Assembly (NCBI GenBank): GCA_001661515.1
Contig: LUVW01000010.1
Location: 390,151-454,150, forward strand
DNA length: 64,000 nucleotides
Reading direction: 5' to 3'
DNA from: Capniomyces stellatus
Lineage: Eukaryota; Kickxellomycota; Harpellomycetes; Harpellales; Legeriomycetaceae
Shown: positions 22,259-32,668 of the stretch, piece after piece
Layout: each line of letters starts with the position of its first letter
Numbering within the stretch: position 1 is the first letter of the stretch
Notes under the pieces: generated by a model
Database searches by the model: none
The model's input: the letters and a program-made list of their open reading frames with translations, nothing else
Told to the model about the DNA's origin: nothing
Program-made: the position numbers and the translations under genes

Positions 22259-24834
22259 TTTGGGAGTTGTTCCTGTTGGTTTTTCTATAAACTTCAGTTA
22301 AATACAACCAACTATCTTGATGTTATGTTATGTTATGAATTTGCTTTTCTTCTGATTTTGTACTCGCAATATTTATTAAACGACTACCAATTTTTCAAAA
22401 CTTACATGCTATTTATAAATCGATTAGCTGGACGTTGAGACTTGAAGTTTGTGTATTTATTTTTATTTGTGTACTTTGATTAGTATTTAGGTTGAAACTT
22501 GTTTAGTAGGGCTGTAAATAAAAAAAGTACAGGTACTTTCATCAATTTTAGCGTATATAGTATCGATACGCAACGCTGTTTGTATTTATATATTGATTAT
22601 AATTTGGTCAAGGTTTAAAGCGTTAACAAATTGTATAAAAGTGTCAAAATGATATACCTCACCGCTTATACTTGGCCTAGGTATTTATTGGCTAAAGCAG
22701 GAATCCACGGGTTATAGCTAGACTTAAAAACAAATCACTACTTGTTTACTCTCTGTTTTTGATCATTTTCTCAAATATATCTGTGGGATTTTAATATAAA
22801 AGTAATTAGCTGCAATACAGATACTATCAATTAGCTGTGTATATTTGTATACTATATATTGTGTACTGATTCACACAGCATAGCTTAATTAATCTTCCCA
22901 ACTTTTAAGCCAAAAGCAACGATTGAATATGTTCTCCATTTTTTAATTTTTTGTCTTAATGAAAGTTATATTGTCCAAGTATTGCTTCTACAAAAACTAT
23001 TGTTTTTTCATTTCTGCTTAACGTCAAACTTACCAGGAAAGGCTGCCTGTACAAAGCATTAGCATTTCTTTGCGACGTGTGTAGGCATTTGTGTGTGTAT
23101 GTTTGCACATTGGCTGTTTCTTTTTAGCCCTGTTATTTGCTCGAGTTTTTTTTTAAACATTTTACTAGGCATAACTCTCCCCTCCCCCCCTCTAAGCTCA
23201 GTTGGACGAGAAGAAACTCTAAATAAACCCCTCTAAGCTCAGTTGGATAAAAATAAACTCTAAATAAGCCCAACTCTGTCAACTCAGCTATTGTGCAATT
23301 GGGATGTTTGTGTTAGTGGAATATTGGTTTATTGATATTAACACCAATACTCTTTGGTTTTGACTAAATTGTAATTTTAAGTGAATACGGTATATAATTG
23401 GTTCACACGACTATTTAATTTTTCAAACTATATTTTCTATTGAAAAGAATGAGTTTTATATATTAAACAATTTTGCGGAGTTACTTACAAGACTGCCACT
23501 TAACAATTGTAGCAAAGAAGCTTTAGTTTTAATAACCTGGCCACAGTAATAATCTATTAAATCTGATTAATGTATCAGATTAATATTGGTAGCAAATTTT
23601 TAGTAAAATATAGCGCTAGTGCTATGCCAACTATCTGTAGCTTATATTATACAAGGGCACAATGGCTTATTGTCAATACATTCCCTTGGATAATCCTGAA
23701 GTCGCGTTTATCGAATTGAACTGGGTTTGAAACTCGAGTAAAATTAGCCAACTTTAAATATGAATTTTTGGGCTCAAATTGTTTACGGGAATCAATACTA
23801 TAGTACCAAAATACTGGTCCAAAGAGATGATGGATGTACTGGTGCAAAAAAAGTAATTATGCTGGTACTTTACAATGAAAAAGCAGAAAATTAGACTATT
23901 GAAATAAAATCATCTCGCTCTCCAAAAAAAAAAGTTTACTAAAATATCAACATAAACATAATAAAAAAATAAACACAACTTTGTAAAAATAAACCAAAAA
24001 ACAGAAAACAGAAAACAGAAAACAAAACATTGCAAAAAAACAGTGCCATGAAATCTATATACAGTCTTGGTGGAGATAAAAAAAAAGAGTTAGTTGGTAG
24101 AAAGCGACACGAGGTCAGTGCGAGTGTTGGTGCTTGCTATGAACACAACGTCTTTGCGCTGATAGCTAAAGGGCCCCTGAAAAATGTAAATCGTATTCTA
24201 GTTGGTAGCTTTTGACTGATCTTTAAGTTACATAAACGGGATGGTGTTTGGTTATATTGACTTAAAGCAAAGCATTGTGTTTACGTTTTGTGCTAAAAAA
24301 ACAACAGTGTGTTGATTGGTGCAGGTTTTATTGGTGGATCTAAAGTTGTAATGTACATTTTTAAGAGAAAATAGCAAACTACCGAGTTTTACAAAGCAGA
24401 TTTGAAAGGCATCTTTTTCAGTAAGAGTGCTAGTATTTTTGGCCAATAGTTTTATTTTGAGTAAATTATGTAACGCTAAGTTTATTTTGGCTTCAATTGT
24501 TTATTATTGAAAACATAGTTTGGAGTAAAAAAAGGGAACAGAGCTCATGTATAATTTTTTTTTTGTATACGACTTACCAACCCCTGCATAAAGAGGATTA
24601 TAGCAGATTATTCAGTCAACCTTAACTTTAAAAACAGTTCAAAAAGAAGGTTAAAAAAAAGCACCTCTTCTCTAAACAACCCATATTTTACCTTAAAGAA
24701 AACCCCCCCCCCCCTAACACTCAATTTATACCAATTCAGCAGAGAGAATTGGCAGTGAAGCTATAGAAAACAGTGAAAAGAAAGAAAGAAAGGAAGGAAA
24801 AAAAAAAGACCTAGTAAAATACCAAACGGACAGA
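22259..24834. other. intergenic region between divergent cyclin and glucanosyltransferase genes
   Basis: About 2.6 kb between two divergent starts, so it probably holds both promoters. It contains a 41-bp tandem duplication at 23187-23268, pyrimidine-rich tracts near 23180, and a poly-C run at 24703-24714 shortly before the plus-strand start. I see no gene. Confidence 0.5.
23187..23268. repeat. 41-bp tandem duplication
   Basis: Two adjacent 41-bp units, each beginning CCCCTCTAAGCTCAGTTGGA and ending CTCTAAATAA. They differ at only a handful of positions in the middle. Non-coding. Confidence 0.85.
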
Positions 24835-26598
24835 ATGAAGATATCAGTTACAGCATGTTTGTTGCTATCGTTGGGTGTGGCACAAGGTTTGGATAAGATT
24901 GTTATCAAGGGGAAAAAGTTCTTCAACTCTGCCACAGGCGAGGAGTTCTTTATAAAGGGGTTGGCGTACCAGCCAGAAAAGAATGAGCCAGATTCATTAA
25001 ACCGCGATCCTTTAGCAGACGATGTTGCTTGTAAGCGTGATGCACAGGTTATCAAAGAGCTGGGCGTTAACACAATCCGGGTATACCAAACGGTTTACTC
25101 AAACAATCACGATGTTTGCATGAGCGAGTTTTCCAAGAATGGGATTTACGTTGTTTTGGATATTGCAACGCCTAAAAACTCGATTAACAGAGAACATCCT
25201 CAGTGGACTGTTGGGTTGTTTAAAGAGTTTAGAAACAAAGTTGATGAGTTTGTTAGGTATGACAACACACTAGGATTTCTTGCGGGAAATGAGGTGGCGA
25301 ATGACAAAGTCACAACACCTTCTGCAGCGTTTGTTAAAGCAGCAGTCAGGGATGTCAAGTCATATTTGAAGTTCAACAATCTAAACTTTCCCGTTGGATA
25401 TGCAACAAATGACGATCCTGCCATTAACGACCAGCTTAAAGATATTTTCAACTGTGGGGATGACGAGGCAGCCAGAGTGGACTTTTATGGAGTTAATCTA
25501 TACAGCTGGTGCAACCCAGAACACACCTTTACAACTTCGGGATACGACAAAGTAGTTGCCGAGTTTAAAGACTACAGCGTCCCAGTCATTTTATCAGAGT
25601 ACGGATGCAACGCCAACCGTCCCCGTAGCTTTGGGGATGCAAAGTCGCTTTATTCGGATGACATGACAGACGTGTTTTCAGGTGGTTTCATGTACATGTA
25701 CACTGAGGTAATTTGGACGCTTATTTGTACCTATTCTTGTTTACCTTCTTGGTTGGCAACTTGGGTATCGATGTTTATGTATGGTATTTTTTTGCAACTT
25801 TGCCTTTAAATGTTTTTTTGTTATTGTTATTGAATTTTTTTTGTTTTTAAATTCTATTAGGAAGAGAACATGTATGGAATTGTTGATGTCTCTTACGGGA
25901 GCAGCAAAATAACAAAGCTGCCCGAATTTGAAAACTTCAAAAAAGTGATGACCAGCATTTCGCCAAAGGGAACAAAGATCAGTGACTACAGCTACACAGG
26001 AAAAGCGAGCCAGTGTCCATCTGTATCCAACACGTGGAAAGTCGATTCAAGCAAGCTTCCGCCAACACCCTCAACCGAGGGCTGCGACTGCATGCTGAAC
26101 TCTCTTGGCTGCAAAATGGAGGGCAATACAGATACTTTGTCTCCAAAAGACATTGAAAGCTGGTTTAGCGATGTTTGCAAAGAGATAGACTGCGGGCCTA
26201 TCCTGTATGACACCTCAAAGGCCGAGTATGGCCAGTACCAATATTGCGATGATCTCTACCGCATATCATGGGCACTTGACAAGCTCTACGCTGGCAGCAA
26301 CAAAGACAAGTCAAAGTGCGGATTTAAAAGCATTAAAGGCGAGATGTCAAGCAGCGTTTCGGTTTCCGACGACTCGGTCTGCACATCCAAAAAGACCGAC
26401 ATTGGAACAACCAGCAACAACTCTAACGCCAAACCCAAGCCGCCAAACAAAACCAACGACAAAGACGCCGACTCTAACTCCGGTAGCGGTGCTGGTGGGA
26501 AATCGAATGCCTCATCCCTTGTACAAAGCCCGTTTGTGAGTGTTTCTTCCCAAGTTGGACTGACTGTATTCCTGGCAGCACTGGTTTTTATTTTCTAG
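24835..26598 (+). CDS. GPI-anchored 1,3-beta-glucanosyltransferase (GH72 with X8 module)
   Basis: Cell-wall enzyme that cuts and religates 1,3-beta-glucan chains at the outer plasma membrane (GAS/GEL/PHR family). Two exons, 24835-25707 and 25861-26598, joined YTE-EENMYG; 536 aa. The signal peptide is MKISVTACLLLSLGVAQG. The GH72 domain spans about 20-330. The acid/base Glu is E153 in FLAGNEVAND and the nucleophile is E255 in VILSEYGCN. After a linker, an X8/CBM43 cysteine module starts near residue 366 (CDCMLNSLGC) and runs to about 445, with the typical six-plus cysteines. A Ser/Asn/Lys linker and hydrophobic tail ending VFLAALVFIF indicate a GPI anchor. The 153-nt intron has donor GTAATT and acceptor TTAG. 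Length is typical for the X8-bearing subfamily. Confidence 0.95.
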
Positions 26599-27523
26599 TT
26601 GCATTTCTTTCTTGACATTTATATTTTTTTGCCTTTTCTTTTTGTTCTTTCATCCTTGTTTTTTTTTTTTAGTTCTTTCTTCTTTTTTTACCTTATCTCT
26701 TCTTTTTCCCTTATTAGTTGAATCCACTTTCCTTGCAAGTTCTTGTTGCCTTGGTGCGACTGGTCTGCTCAACTTTTTACTAGCTATTTACTTACTATAA
26801 GTTGCCTGATCAACTTTTAGGCGTTTTATGGCCTGTTTTGAGCAAAATCATATTAGTAACTCAGCATGAGTTTATGATTGGTATTTGGCTTTCTGACTTT
26901 CACATCAAAAAGTCTATTGGCGACTAATAAACAATAAAATGCAAAAAGAAAAGTAATAATGGATACTCATTTCGAATATATGCCAATCAAGTTGCACGAT
27001 TTAGCTTTCGCGTCGGTAAATTGTATCAACTTGCTGATATATGTCTTATTATCATTGGACCAAACAATTGCTTGGAAAACACACTTTGTGCCTTTTGCAT
27101 TATTAAAACTCAGGTGGGATGTTTTTTTTTATTGTTACCTTGCTTTTGAACAAATTAATCGGTGCAATTAGCAGGTAAAGAAATAAAAAACACACAAAAA
27201 AAAAGGTGAAATGGACGTTAAATAGCAAACAGGAGAGCAAAAAAATAAAGGTAAAAAATTTACGAGAAAAACAAAAAAAAATAAAGTAAAGGAACGAGTT
27301 TACTCAATGAGATTGCTTGAGCATAGGATATTTAAAAAAGGCAAAAGACACAGGATTTATAGGCAATATAAAACGAATCAGGTTGAGCTTTGAAAGTCCA
27401 TGCCACAAATTTCTTAGAAATCCAGGATAATAAACAAAGAACTTTTCCTTGCCTGTTTTTTTTTTAATAGTATTAATTAACAAACGCACAGATTTATTCT
27501 TGGTAGGGTTTGCCCCAGCTTTA
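26599..27523. other. intergenic, T-rich then A-rich
   Basis: The 3' flank of the glucanosyltransferase gene and the promoter of the fumarate reductase gene. Pyrimidine runs lie at 26610-26710 and A-runs at 27180-27290. No gene is seen. Confidence 0.5.
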
Positions 27524-29329
27524 ATGAGACGTACCCGCCGATATATTAGTATAATGTTGAGAGTATTTATAGCTACAGCTATCACAGCTTTATTTTTTGC
27601 GTTAACAACGGATTATAACATACTGACGAATATATTACCAGAATCAGCAAAAGCATATTTCCCAAAAGCAAGTAAAGGCGGTATGAATCAAGTGTCAAAC
27701 AGGATTGTCGTGGTGGGCGGTGGGCTCGCAGGAATGTCAGCAGCAATTGAGGCGTACCTTAGTGGAGAGTCGATTATAGTGGATCTGATTGATAAAGAGC
27801 CAAGGCTTGGGGGAAATTCAGCAAAGGCATCTTCAGGGATTAACGGGGTGAATACTTTGACGCAAAAGAAGTTTAATGTAGATAATGATTCAGTAGACTT
27901 GTTTGTGTCGGACACTCTAAAATCAGGCAAGGGGCTTTCAAACAGCACACTGGCGGAGAAGCTTGTCAAGGAGAGCAATGAGGCGGTTACATGGCTCCAA
28001 AGCTTTTTTAAATTGGATTTGGATGTTTTAGCACAGCTGGGTGGGCATAGCGCAAAGCGTACGCACAGAAGACCTGATCTTCCTGATGGAAGACCGCAGC
28101 CAGTAGGCTGGGGGATCACTAGCACCTTGAGCAACTGGATTACTGCAGAGGCAGCAAAGTCCGGAGGCAAGCTGACGCTGCACCTGAACAGCAAAGTTAG
28201 CAAGTTGCTGAAAGATGAAGGGGGTAAAGTGGTGGGGGTGGAGTTTGAAACCAAGAGCGCAAATGAGAATGATGAGGGTAAAGACAAAATCAAGACGATT
28301 TACTCGAACTCTGTGGTCTTGACTACAGGAGGATTCTGTGGCGAGGGGGCCAACGCGGTTTACTTGAAAAAATACGCGTCCAAGCACGCTGGCTTGCCAA
28401 CGACAAATGGGCCATTTGCTACAGGCGATGGAATACAGTTGGGAGAAATGGCGGGAGCAGGGTTGGTGGATATGGACCAAGTGCAAGTCCACCCAACTGG
28501 ATTCGTAAGTATCAAGGATCCTGCAGCCAGAACAAAGTTTTTGGCAGCCGAAGCATTGCGTGGAGAAGGTGGCATTCTGCTGAATGGTGCGGGGCAGAGA
28601 TTTGTAAACGAGCTCAATACCAGAGACGCTGTTACCAACTCGATCTGGGAACACTGCAGCAGCGGAGAAGGAAAGGCCAGGTTTAAACCAAGCGATTCTA
28701 GTGACACTGATGAAGCAGGAGAAAGCTTTAAAGCCGCTGCGTTTTTGGTTCTGTCTAAAGAGGCTGCAACAAAGTTTGGAATTGGGTCTCTTGGATTCTA
28801 TGCCAAGATGGGGCTTATGCATCACGCAAAATCTCTCAAGGAGTTGGCTTTGGCTTTAAATGTCAATGACCGTGTTCTTGCAAAAGAGCTCCTTGCCTAC
28901 GACCTTGCCAAATCCGGGCTGATAAAGGACAAGTTTGGCAAAACCACATTGCCCGCATCAATGTTTGCCGGCTCTTTGGACACCGAAACTCAAACCAGGC
29001 TATCCCTACTGCTCAAACAGGGTGATTCCAGCCAAGACTCCTCAACTGAACTCGACTCCCAATTAGATCCCCTTGATCTAGGCTCCAACTCCGAGTTCTA
29101 CTGGGGAATCGTCACTCCAGCTCTCCACTACGCCATGGGCGGGCTAAGATTTAATGAGCATACTCAAGTCTTGTCCCCCAAAAACGATGTAATCCCTGGA
29201 CTCTACGCTGCTGGCGAGGTCACCGGCGGACTGCATGGTGCAAACAGGCTCGGTGGCAACTCGTTGCTAGAGTGTGTTGTCTTTGGCCGCGAGGCAGGTA
29301 GACAGTCGGTAAAGTTTTCTAAACTTTAA
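27524..29329 (+). CDS. soluble fumarate reductase (FRDS/OSM1-like flavoprotein)
   Basis: FAD enzyme reducing fumarate to succinate, used in fungi to reoxidise flavin or NADH under low oxygen, for example in ER oxidative folding (Osm1). Single exon, 601 aa from the first ATG in frame. The basic start MRRTRRYISIML plus a hydrophobic stretch to about residue 30 looks like a mitochondrial presequence or ER signal-anchor. The FAD dinucleotide motif VVVGGGLAGMSAAIEA begins at residue 62. Downstream are LGGNSAKASSGING, the substrate-site block QVQVHPTGFVS, the catalytic-Arg block LRGEGGILLNGAGQRFVNE, and the C-terminal FAD block GLHGANRLGGNSLLECVVFG. No cytochrome b5 or apbE domain is present. Length fits the yeast paralogues (about 500 aa) with an extended N-terminus and a 30-residue Ser/Asp insert near 510-540. 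Confidence 0.93.
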   Translation: MRRTRRYISIMLRVFIATAITALFFALTTDYNILTNILPESAKAYFPKASKGGMNQVSNRIVVVGGGLAGMSAAIEAYLSGESIIVDLIDKEPRLGGNSAKASSGINGVNTLTQKKFNVDNDSVDLFVSDTLKSGKGLSNSTLAEKLVKESNEAVTWLQSFFKLDLDVLAQLGGHSAKRTHRRPDLPDGRPQPVGWGITSTLSNWITAEAAKSGGKLTLHLNSKVSKLLKDEGGKVVGVEFETKSANENDEGKDKIKTIYSNSVVLTTGGFCGEGANAVYLKKYASKHAGLPTTNGPFATGDGIQLGEMAGAGLVDMDQVQVHPTGFVSIKDPAARTKFLAAEALRGEGGILLNGAGQRFVNELNTRDAVTNSIWEHCSSGEGKARFKPSDSSDTDEAGESFKAAAFLVLSKEAATKFGIGSLGFYAKMGLMHHAKSLKELALALNVNDRVLAKELLAYDLAKSGLIKDKFGKTTLPASMFAGSLDTETQTRLSLLLKQGDSSQDSSTELDSQLDPLDLGSNSEFYWGIVTPALHYAMGGLRFNEHTQVLSPKNDVIPGLYAAGEVTGGLHGANRLGGNSLLECVVFGREAGRQSVKFSKL

Positions 29330-29923
29330 ATCGCCCTTAATCACCGCCTTCGTCCTGCCAGCTTTATTTTATTTTTTTTTCTTTCTCTTGTACTTTCTTA
29401 TAGGCTCTTTGTAGTGGTTTATATCCTATTGTGCTTTTGGTTTTTGGAAGCAGTGTATCGAATTTCCTACATTGATATGCTGCAGTTTTGCTGTCGCGGC
29501 TACTAAATATATCAACCAACGTTTAAACCCAAATATCTCCATACTCTTTTTTTAGCTACTATATGCGTGTTTACTTTGGCACGGCTATTCCTTAACCATT
29601 CCAAGGCCAATGAAAAGGAAGGGGGAGAATTAGACATTACAGCTAGGCCAGTCACTAAGCCAATATTTCACCCAATCATTTCTTATTTTTTTAATTTAAT
29701 AATATTTTTTTACTTTATTTTGATCGATTAATGCAATTCATCAAAAATTTTATCGTTTTTTTTTCTTCAAAATTTACCTACTTTGATGAGGAAAAAACAT
29801 ATTAGGAACCAAATGTTTTTGTTTAGCAGAAATAATACGTCTCAGTTTAACAATTCCAAATTATATATATCATACATACTTGCGAGTCAATATATTCAAT
29901 AGATTTTAATCAACTGCTAAACA
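29330..29923. other. intergenic
   Basis: AT-rich DNA between two plus-strand genes. Terminal T-rich sequence follows the fumarate reductase stop, and an AT-rich promoter-like stretch precedes 29924. No gene is seen. Confidence 0.5.
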
Positions 29924-30966
29924 ATGGATAACACTAAACTAACCAAAAAGCAGCAGAAGGCTTTGTCATTCAGAAGCAAAGAAAAGACATCAAAAAAGAA
30001 TCAGGGTTCGGAAAATGCTGATGACTCGGGAGCTAATATTCCAGCAGTAAAACCAAAGAAGGATATCAAGGCCAATGAAAACGAAGAAGTTGGAGCAGAA
30101 GATGCCGAAGAGAGCTACAATGAAGATTTTAAACCAGATCAGAAAAAAACCAAAAACAAAGAAGGGGTTGTGGGAGCTAGTACCGCAAACAACACTTCAG
30201 CCAAACATAGGTTTTTGGCTTTTGTAGGCAATCTTTCTTACGACACAACAAAGGCCGATCTTGAAGAGTTCTTCAAAGCTGCTAGTAAGAATCAATCGCT
30301 TGTGCACTATAAATAAACACCAAGTTGTTGAAACTAAAATTATGGCTATAGCTCTAGCCCTAGTTTTAGTTTTAATTCTAATTGATTATCTGAATCAGAG
30401 CTAAACTGAGCTATACTTTTCTCTCTTTAAATATATATTTTTTCATTTCTTTCAATAGAGCCATCATCGGTTAGACTGATTACCGATAAATTCACGCAAA
30501 AGCCAAAAGGGTTTGCTTTTGTAGAATTCTCTTCTTCTTCCACACTAGAGGTATGTCAAATATTCTATAACAGGGCTTCCTACCTTTTTTTTTTCTTTCT
30601 TTTTTTTCTTTCCATTTGCTCTTTTCTTTAGTACTGATTTGAACTAACACTAAACTCCTGATGCCAACTAATTAGAAAGCACTAAAGTATCATAAGATGG
30701 ACTTCAAGGGAAGAAAAATAAACGTCGAGTTTACTGTTGGCGGGGGTGGCAACAGCGATTCTAGGAAAAGCAAGATTGATGATCGCAGAAAAAAGCTGGA
30801 AACTGAACGACAAACTACATCAACCAAAAAACGGTCTAACACTGAAAACTCTGCTGACAACAATGGCGACTCTCTAGGAGGAGATTACGATTATCATACT
30901 GGTGGTGACGAACAGCAAAACAGATCAAAGAGACAGCGTGGTCGCAAAACCAGATCAAATAACTAA
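29924..30966 (+). CDS. nucleolar RRM protein, NOP6-like
   Basis: Three exons, 29924-30284, 30459-30550 and 30676-30966, 247 aa; donors GTAAGA and GTATGT, acceptors AATAG and TTAG. The N-terminal 95 residues are Lys/Glu-rich (KKQQKALSFRSKEK). A single RRM covers about 98-170 and is split by both introns: RNP2 is LAFVGNLS and RNP1 is KGFAFVEF, followed by KALKYHKMDFKGRKINVEFT, the final strand. The tail is basic and ends KRQRGRKTRSNN. This layout (acidic/basic leader, one RRM, short basic tail with a GGGGN hinge) matches yeast Nop6, an RNA-binding factor of early small-subunit assembly. The gene name is by similarity of layout, so another small nucleolar RRM protein remains possible. Confidence 0.8.
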
Positions 30967-31411
30967 TTGAGACACATATAGAGTATTACCAACATATTTA
31001 TACATATATTTGTTTATAGCATGAAGTTTAGAGATTTTATTTTTATTTTTTTATATTCGGTTTTAATTTTTCTGTTTTCAAATTATTCACTTTTATCATT
31101 TTTTTTTTTTGGTTTGTTGGCATTAAAAAGCCAGTAAAACATGACTATAGAGCCAGAGTAAAAGTGCATGATGCTGCAGATGCTGCATATACTCTATTGA
31201 CACCGCTCCCTCCAAGCACTAGCTCACCAGCTGCTCTTGTTACTGTAATCAATGATGTCAGCTCTGCTAATGATGTTGAGAATAATGTTTTTTGTTATTG
31301 TTTCGTCAAATATTTAACTGGCAAAGTATGTATATAAAAAATAAATGCTCGATTAACTAATTTATCTAAAGGAAAAAAAAAGTGTTTAAATTAATAATTT
31401 TTTTGAGTTCA
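30967..31411. other. convergent intergenic spacer
   Basis: About 445 bp between the stop codons of two convergent genes. It is AT-rich and probably holds both polyadenylation regions. A short GC-richer piece near 31145-31270 has no supported frame. Confidence 0.5.
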
Positions 31412-32668
31412 TTATGCAAAGTCGCAGATAATGTAGTCTCCGTTAGGTTTACAGACAGTTCCTGCAGCACATGGACGTGAAACATAAGCACCGTGATCAC
31501 AAGTGTCAAACATAATAGGATTGTTTGGCGAACATTTCATTGTGCCATCTTTGCAAACCATTGGTCTTGACATTTCAGGAATTGGAGAATCTGTAACAAT
31601 TGGTGGCACAACAACAGACGATGTCGTAGTCCCAAATGCATCTTCGGGACTTGTAACAAATGGTGGGTTGATTACTGGTGGACTTTCAACAGATGTGATT
31701 ACTGGCGCCTCTGTTGAGGATAACTCAGAAGATATCTCAGAAGATGCTTCAGAAGATGCTTCAGACGATACTTCAGAAGATGCCTCAGACGATGCCTCAG
31801 ACGATACCTCAGAAGATGCCTCAGACGATGCCTCAGAAGATGCCTCAGACGATGCCTCAGAAGATGCCTCAGACGATACCTCAGAAGATACCTCAGAAGA
31901 TGCCTCAGACGATACCTCAGAAGATGATGTTAGAGGTGCTGCTGTAGCGGGCTCTGATGAAACTGGGACATTAGTGTTTTCCAAAATATTTGTGATTGTT
32001 TGTTCATCTGGTGTTGTTACTACTGTTTCTGTAACGATCTCAGTTTCAAACTCTTCCTCCTCTGAAACGCTATTTGCTGATATTTCTTTTTGTGGCTCGC
32101 TGGCAACTTTCACGCCATTAGTTACAGTTACCGTTTTTGGTTCTTTGGGCTTAGCTGGCTCAGTGGCTGCTGCTAGTCTTATTACACGTGTGGATACCGA
32201 AGGCCCATCTTTGGCTGTTGCTGGTCTTCTAGAAATTGGAGGTGCTGAAGAGCTATCTTTGGCTGCTGGTCTTCTAGGGAGCGGGGATGCTGAAGAGCTA
32301 TCGACGCTGGCTGCTGGTCTTCTAGGGAGCGGGGATGCTGAAGAGCTTTCGCTACTGCTAACCGGTCTTCTGATTCTTGTGGTTACTACTCTTTTAGAAG
32401 TTGAAGTTGGCAATTCGGACGAATCATCTGTGCTTATTGGTGCAACAACGCCTTGTCTTGGATCCATGGCTCCTCCTAAAACCTTGCTCAGGATGGGAGA
32501 CATGTTATCTTTTACCATTGAAAACAGATCTTGTCTTATATTCAATAGTCCTCGGTAGGGGTTGTTAACAGCACCATCGACACAGAAGGTATCTTGGGCT
32601 ATAATTGATGCAATACATAAGACTGTGAAAGTGACCTTAGCTGGCGAGTTATTAAACAGTTGAACCAT
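31412..32668 (-). CDS. secreted Ser/Glu-rich protein with C-terminal CBM19-like module
   Basis: Single exon, 418 aa. The ATG is followed by a secretion signal (TFTVLCIASIIAQ and ending near VDGA). The middle is low-complexity: three RRPAA-type repeats (PLPRRPAA) at about 110-160, then an array of SSEAS/SSEVS units at about 240-315. The C-terminal 48 residues have six cysteines spaced C-x6-C-x10-C-x9-C-x5-C-x8-C, with CDHGAYVSRPCAAGTVC in the centre. This is the CBM19 chitin-binding pattern. No catalytic domain or GPI tail is present, so it is probably a soluble wall- or chitin-associated protein with a heavily O-glycosylated stalk. The repeat region is 12-bp periodic and likely varies in length between strains. 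Confidence 0.85.
   Translation of the reverse strand: MVQLFNNSPAKVTFTVLCIASIIAQDTFCVDGAVNNPYRGLLNIRQDLFSMVKDNMSPILSKVLGGAMDPRQGVVAPISTDDSSELPTSTSKRVVTTRIRRPVSSSESSSASPLPRRPAASVDSSSASPLPRRPAAKDSSSAPPISRRPATAKDGPSVSTRVIRLAAATEPAKPKEPKTVTVTNGVKVASEPQKEISANSVSEEEEFETEIVTETVVTTPDEQTITNILENTNVPVSSEPATAAPLTSSSEVSSEASSEVSSEVSSEASSEASSEASSEASSEASSEVSSEASSEASSEVSSEASSEASSEISSELSSTEAPVITSVESPPVINPPFVTSPEDAFGTTTSSVVVPPIVTDSPIPEMSRPMVCKDGTMKCSPNNPIMFDTCDHGAYVSRPCAAGTVCKPNGDYIICDFA
31725..31930 (-). repeat. 12-bp periodic array encoding SSEAS/SSEVS units
   Basis: In-frame tandem units such as GCCTCAGACGAT and GCCTCAGAAGAT on the plus strand encode Ser-Ser-Glu-Ala/Val on the minus strand. The array lies inside the secreted CBM19-like gene and gives rise to a spurious 351-codon frame on the opposite strand. 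Confidence 0.9.

Noticed and set aside
24030..24215. 61-codon frame with MKSIYSLGGDKKKEL
   Set aside because: Short, A-rich, with no splice partner or family signal.
31503..32558. 351-codon plus-strand frame rich in Asp-Ala-Ser
   Set aside because: It is the antisense image of the SSEAS repeat of the secreted CBM19-like gene, which has a signal peptide and a cysteine module on the minus strand.
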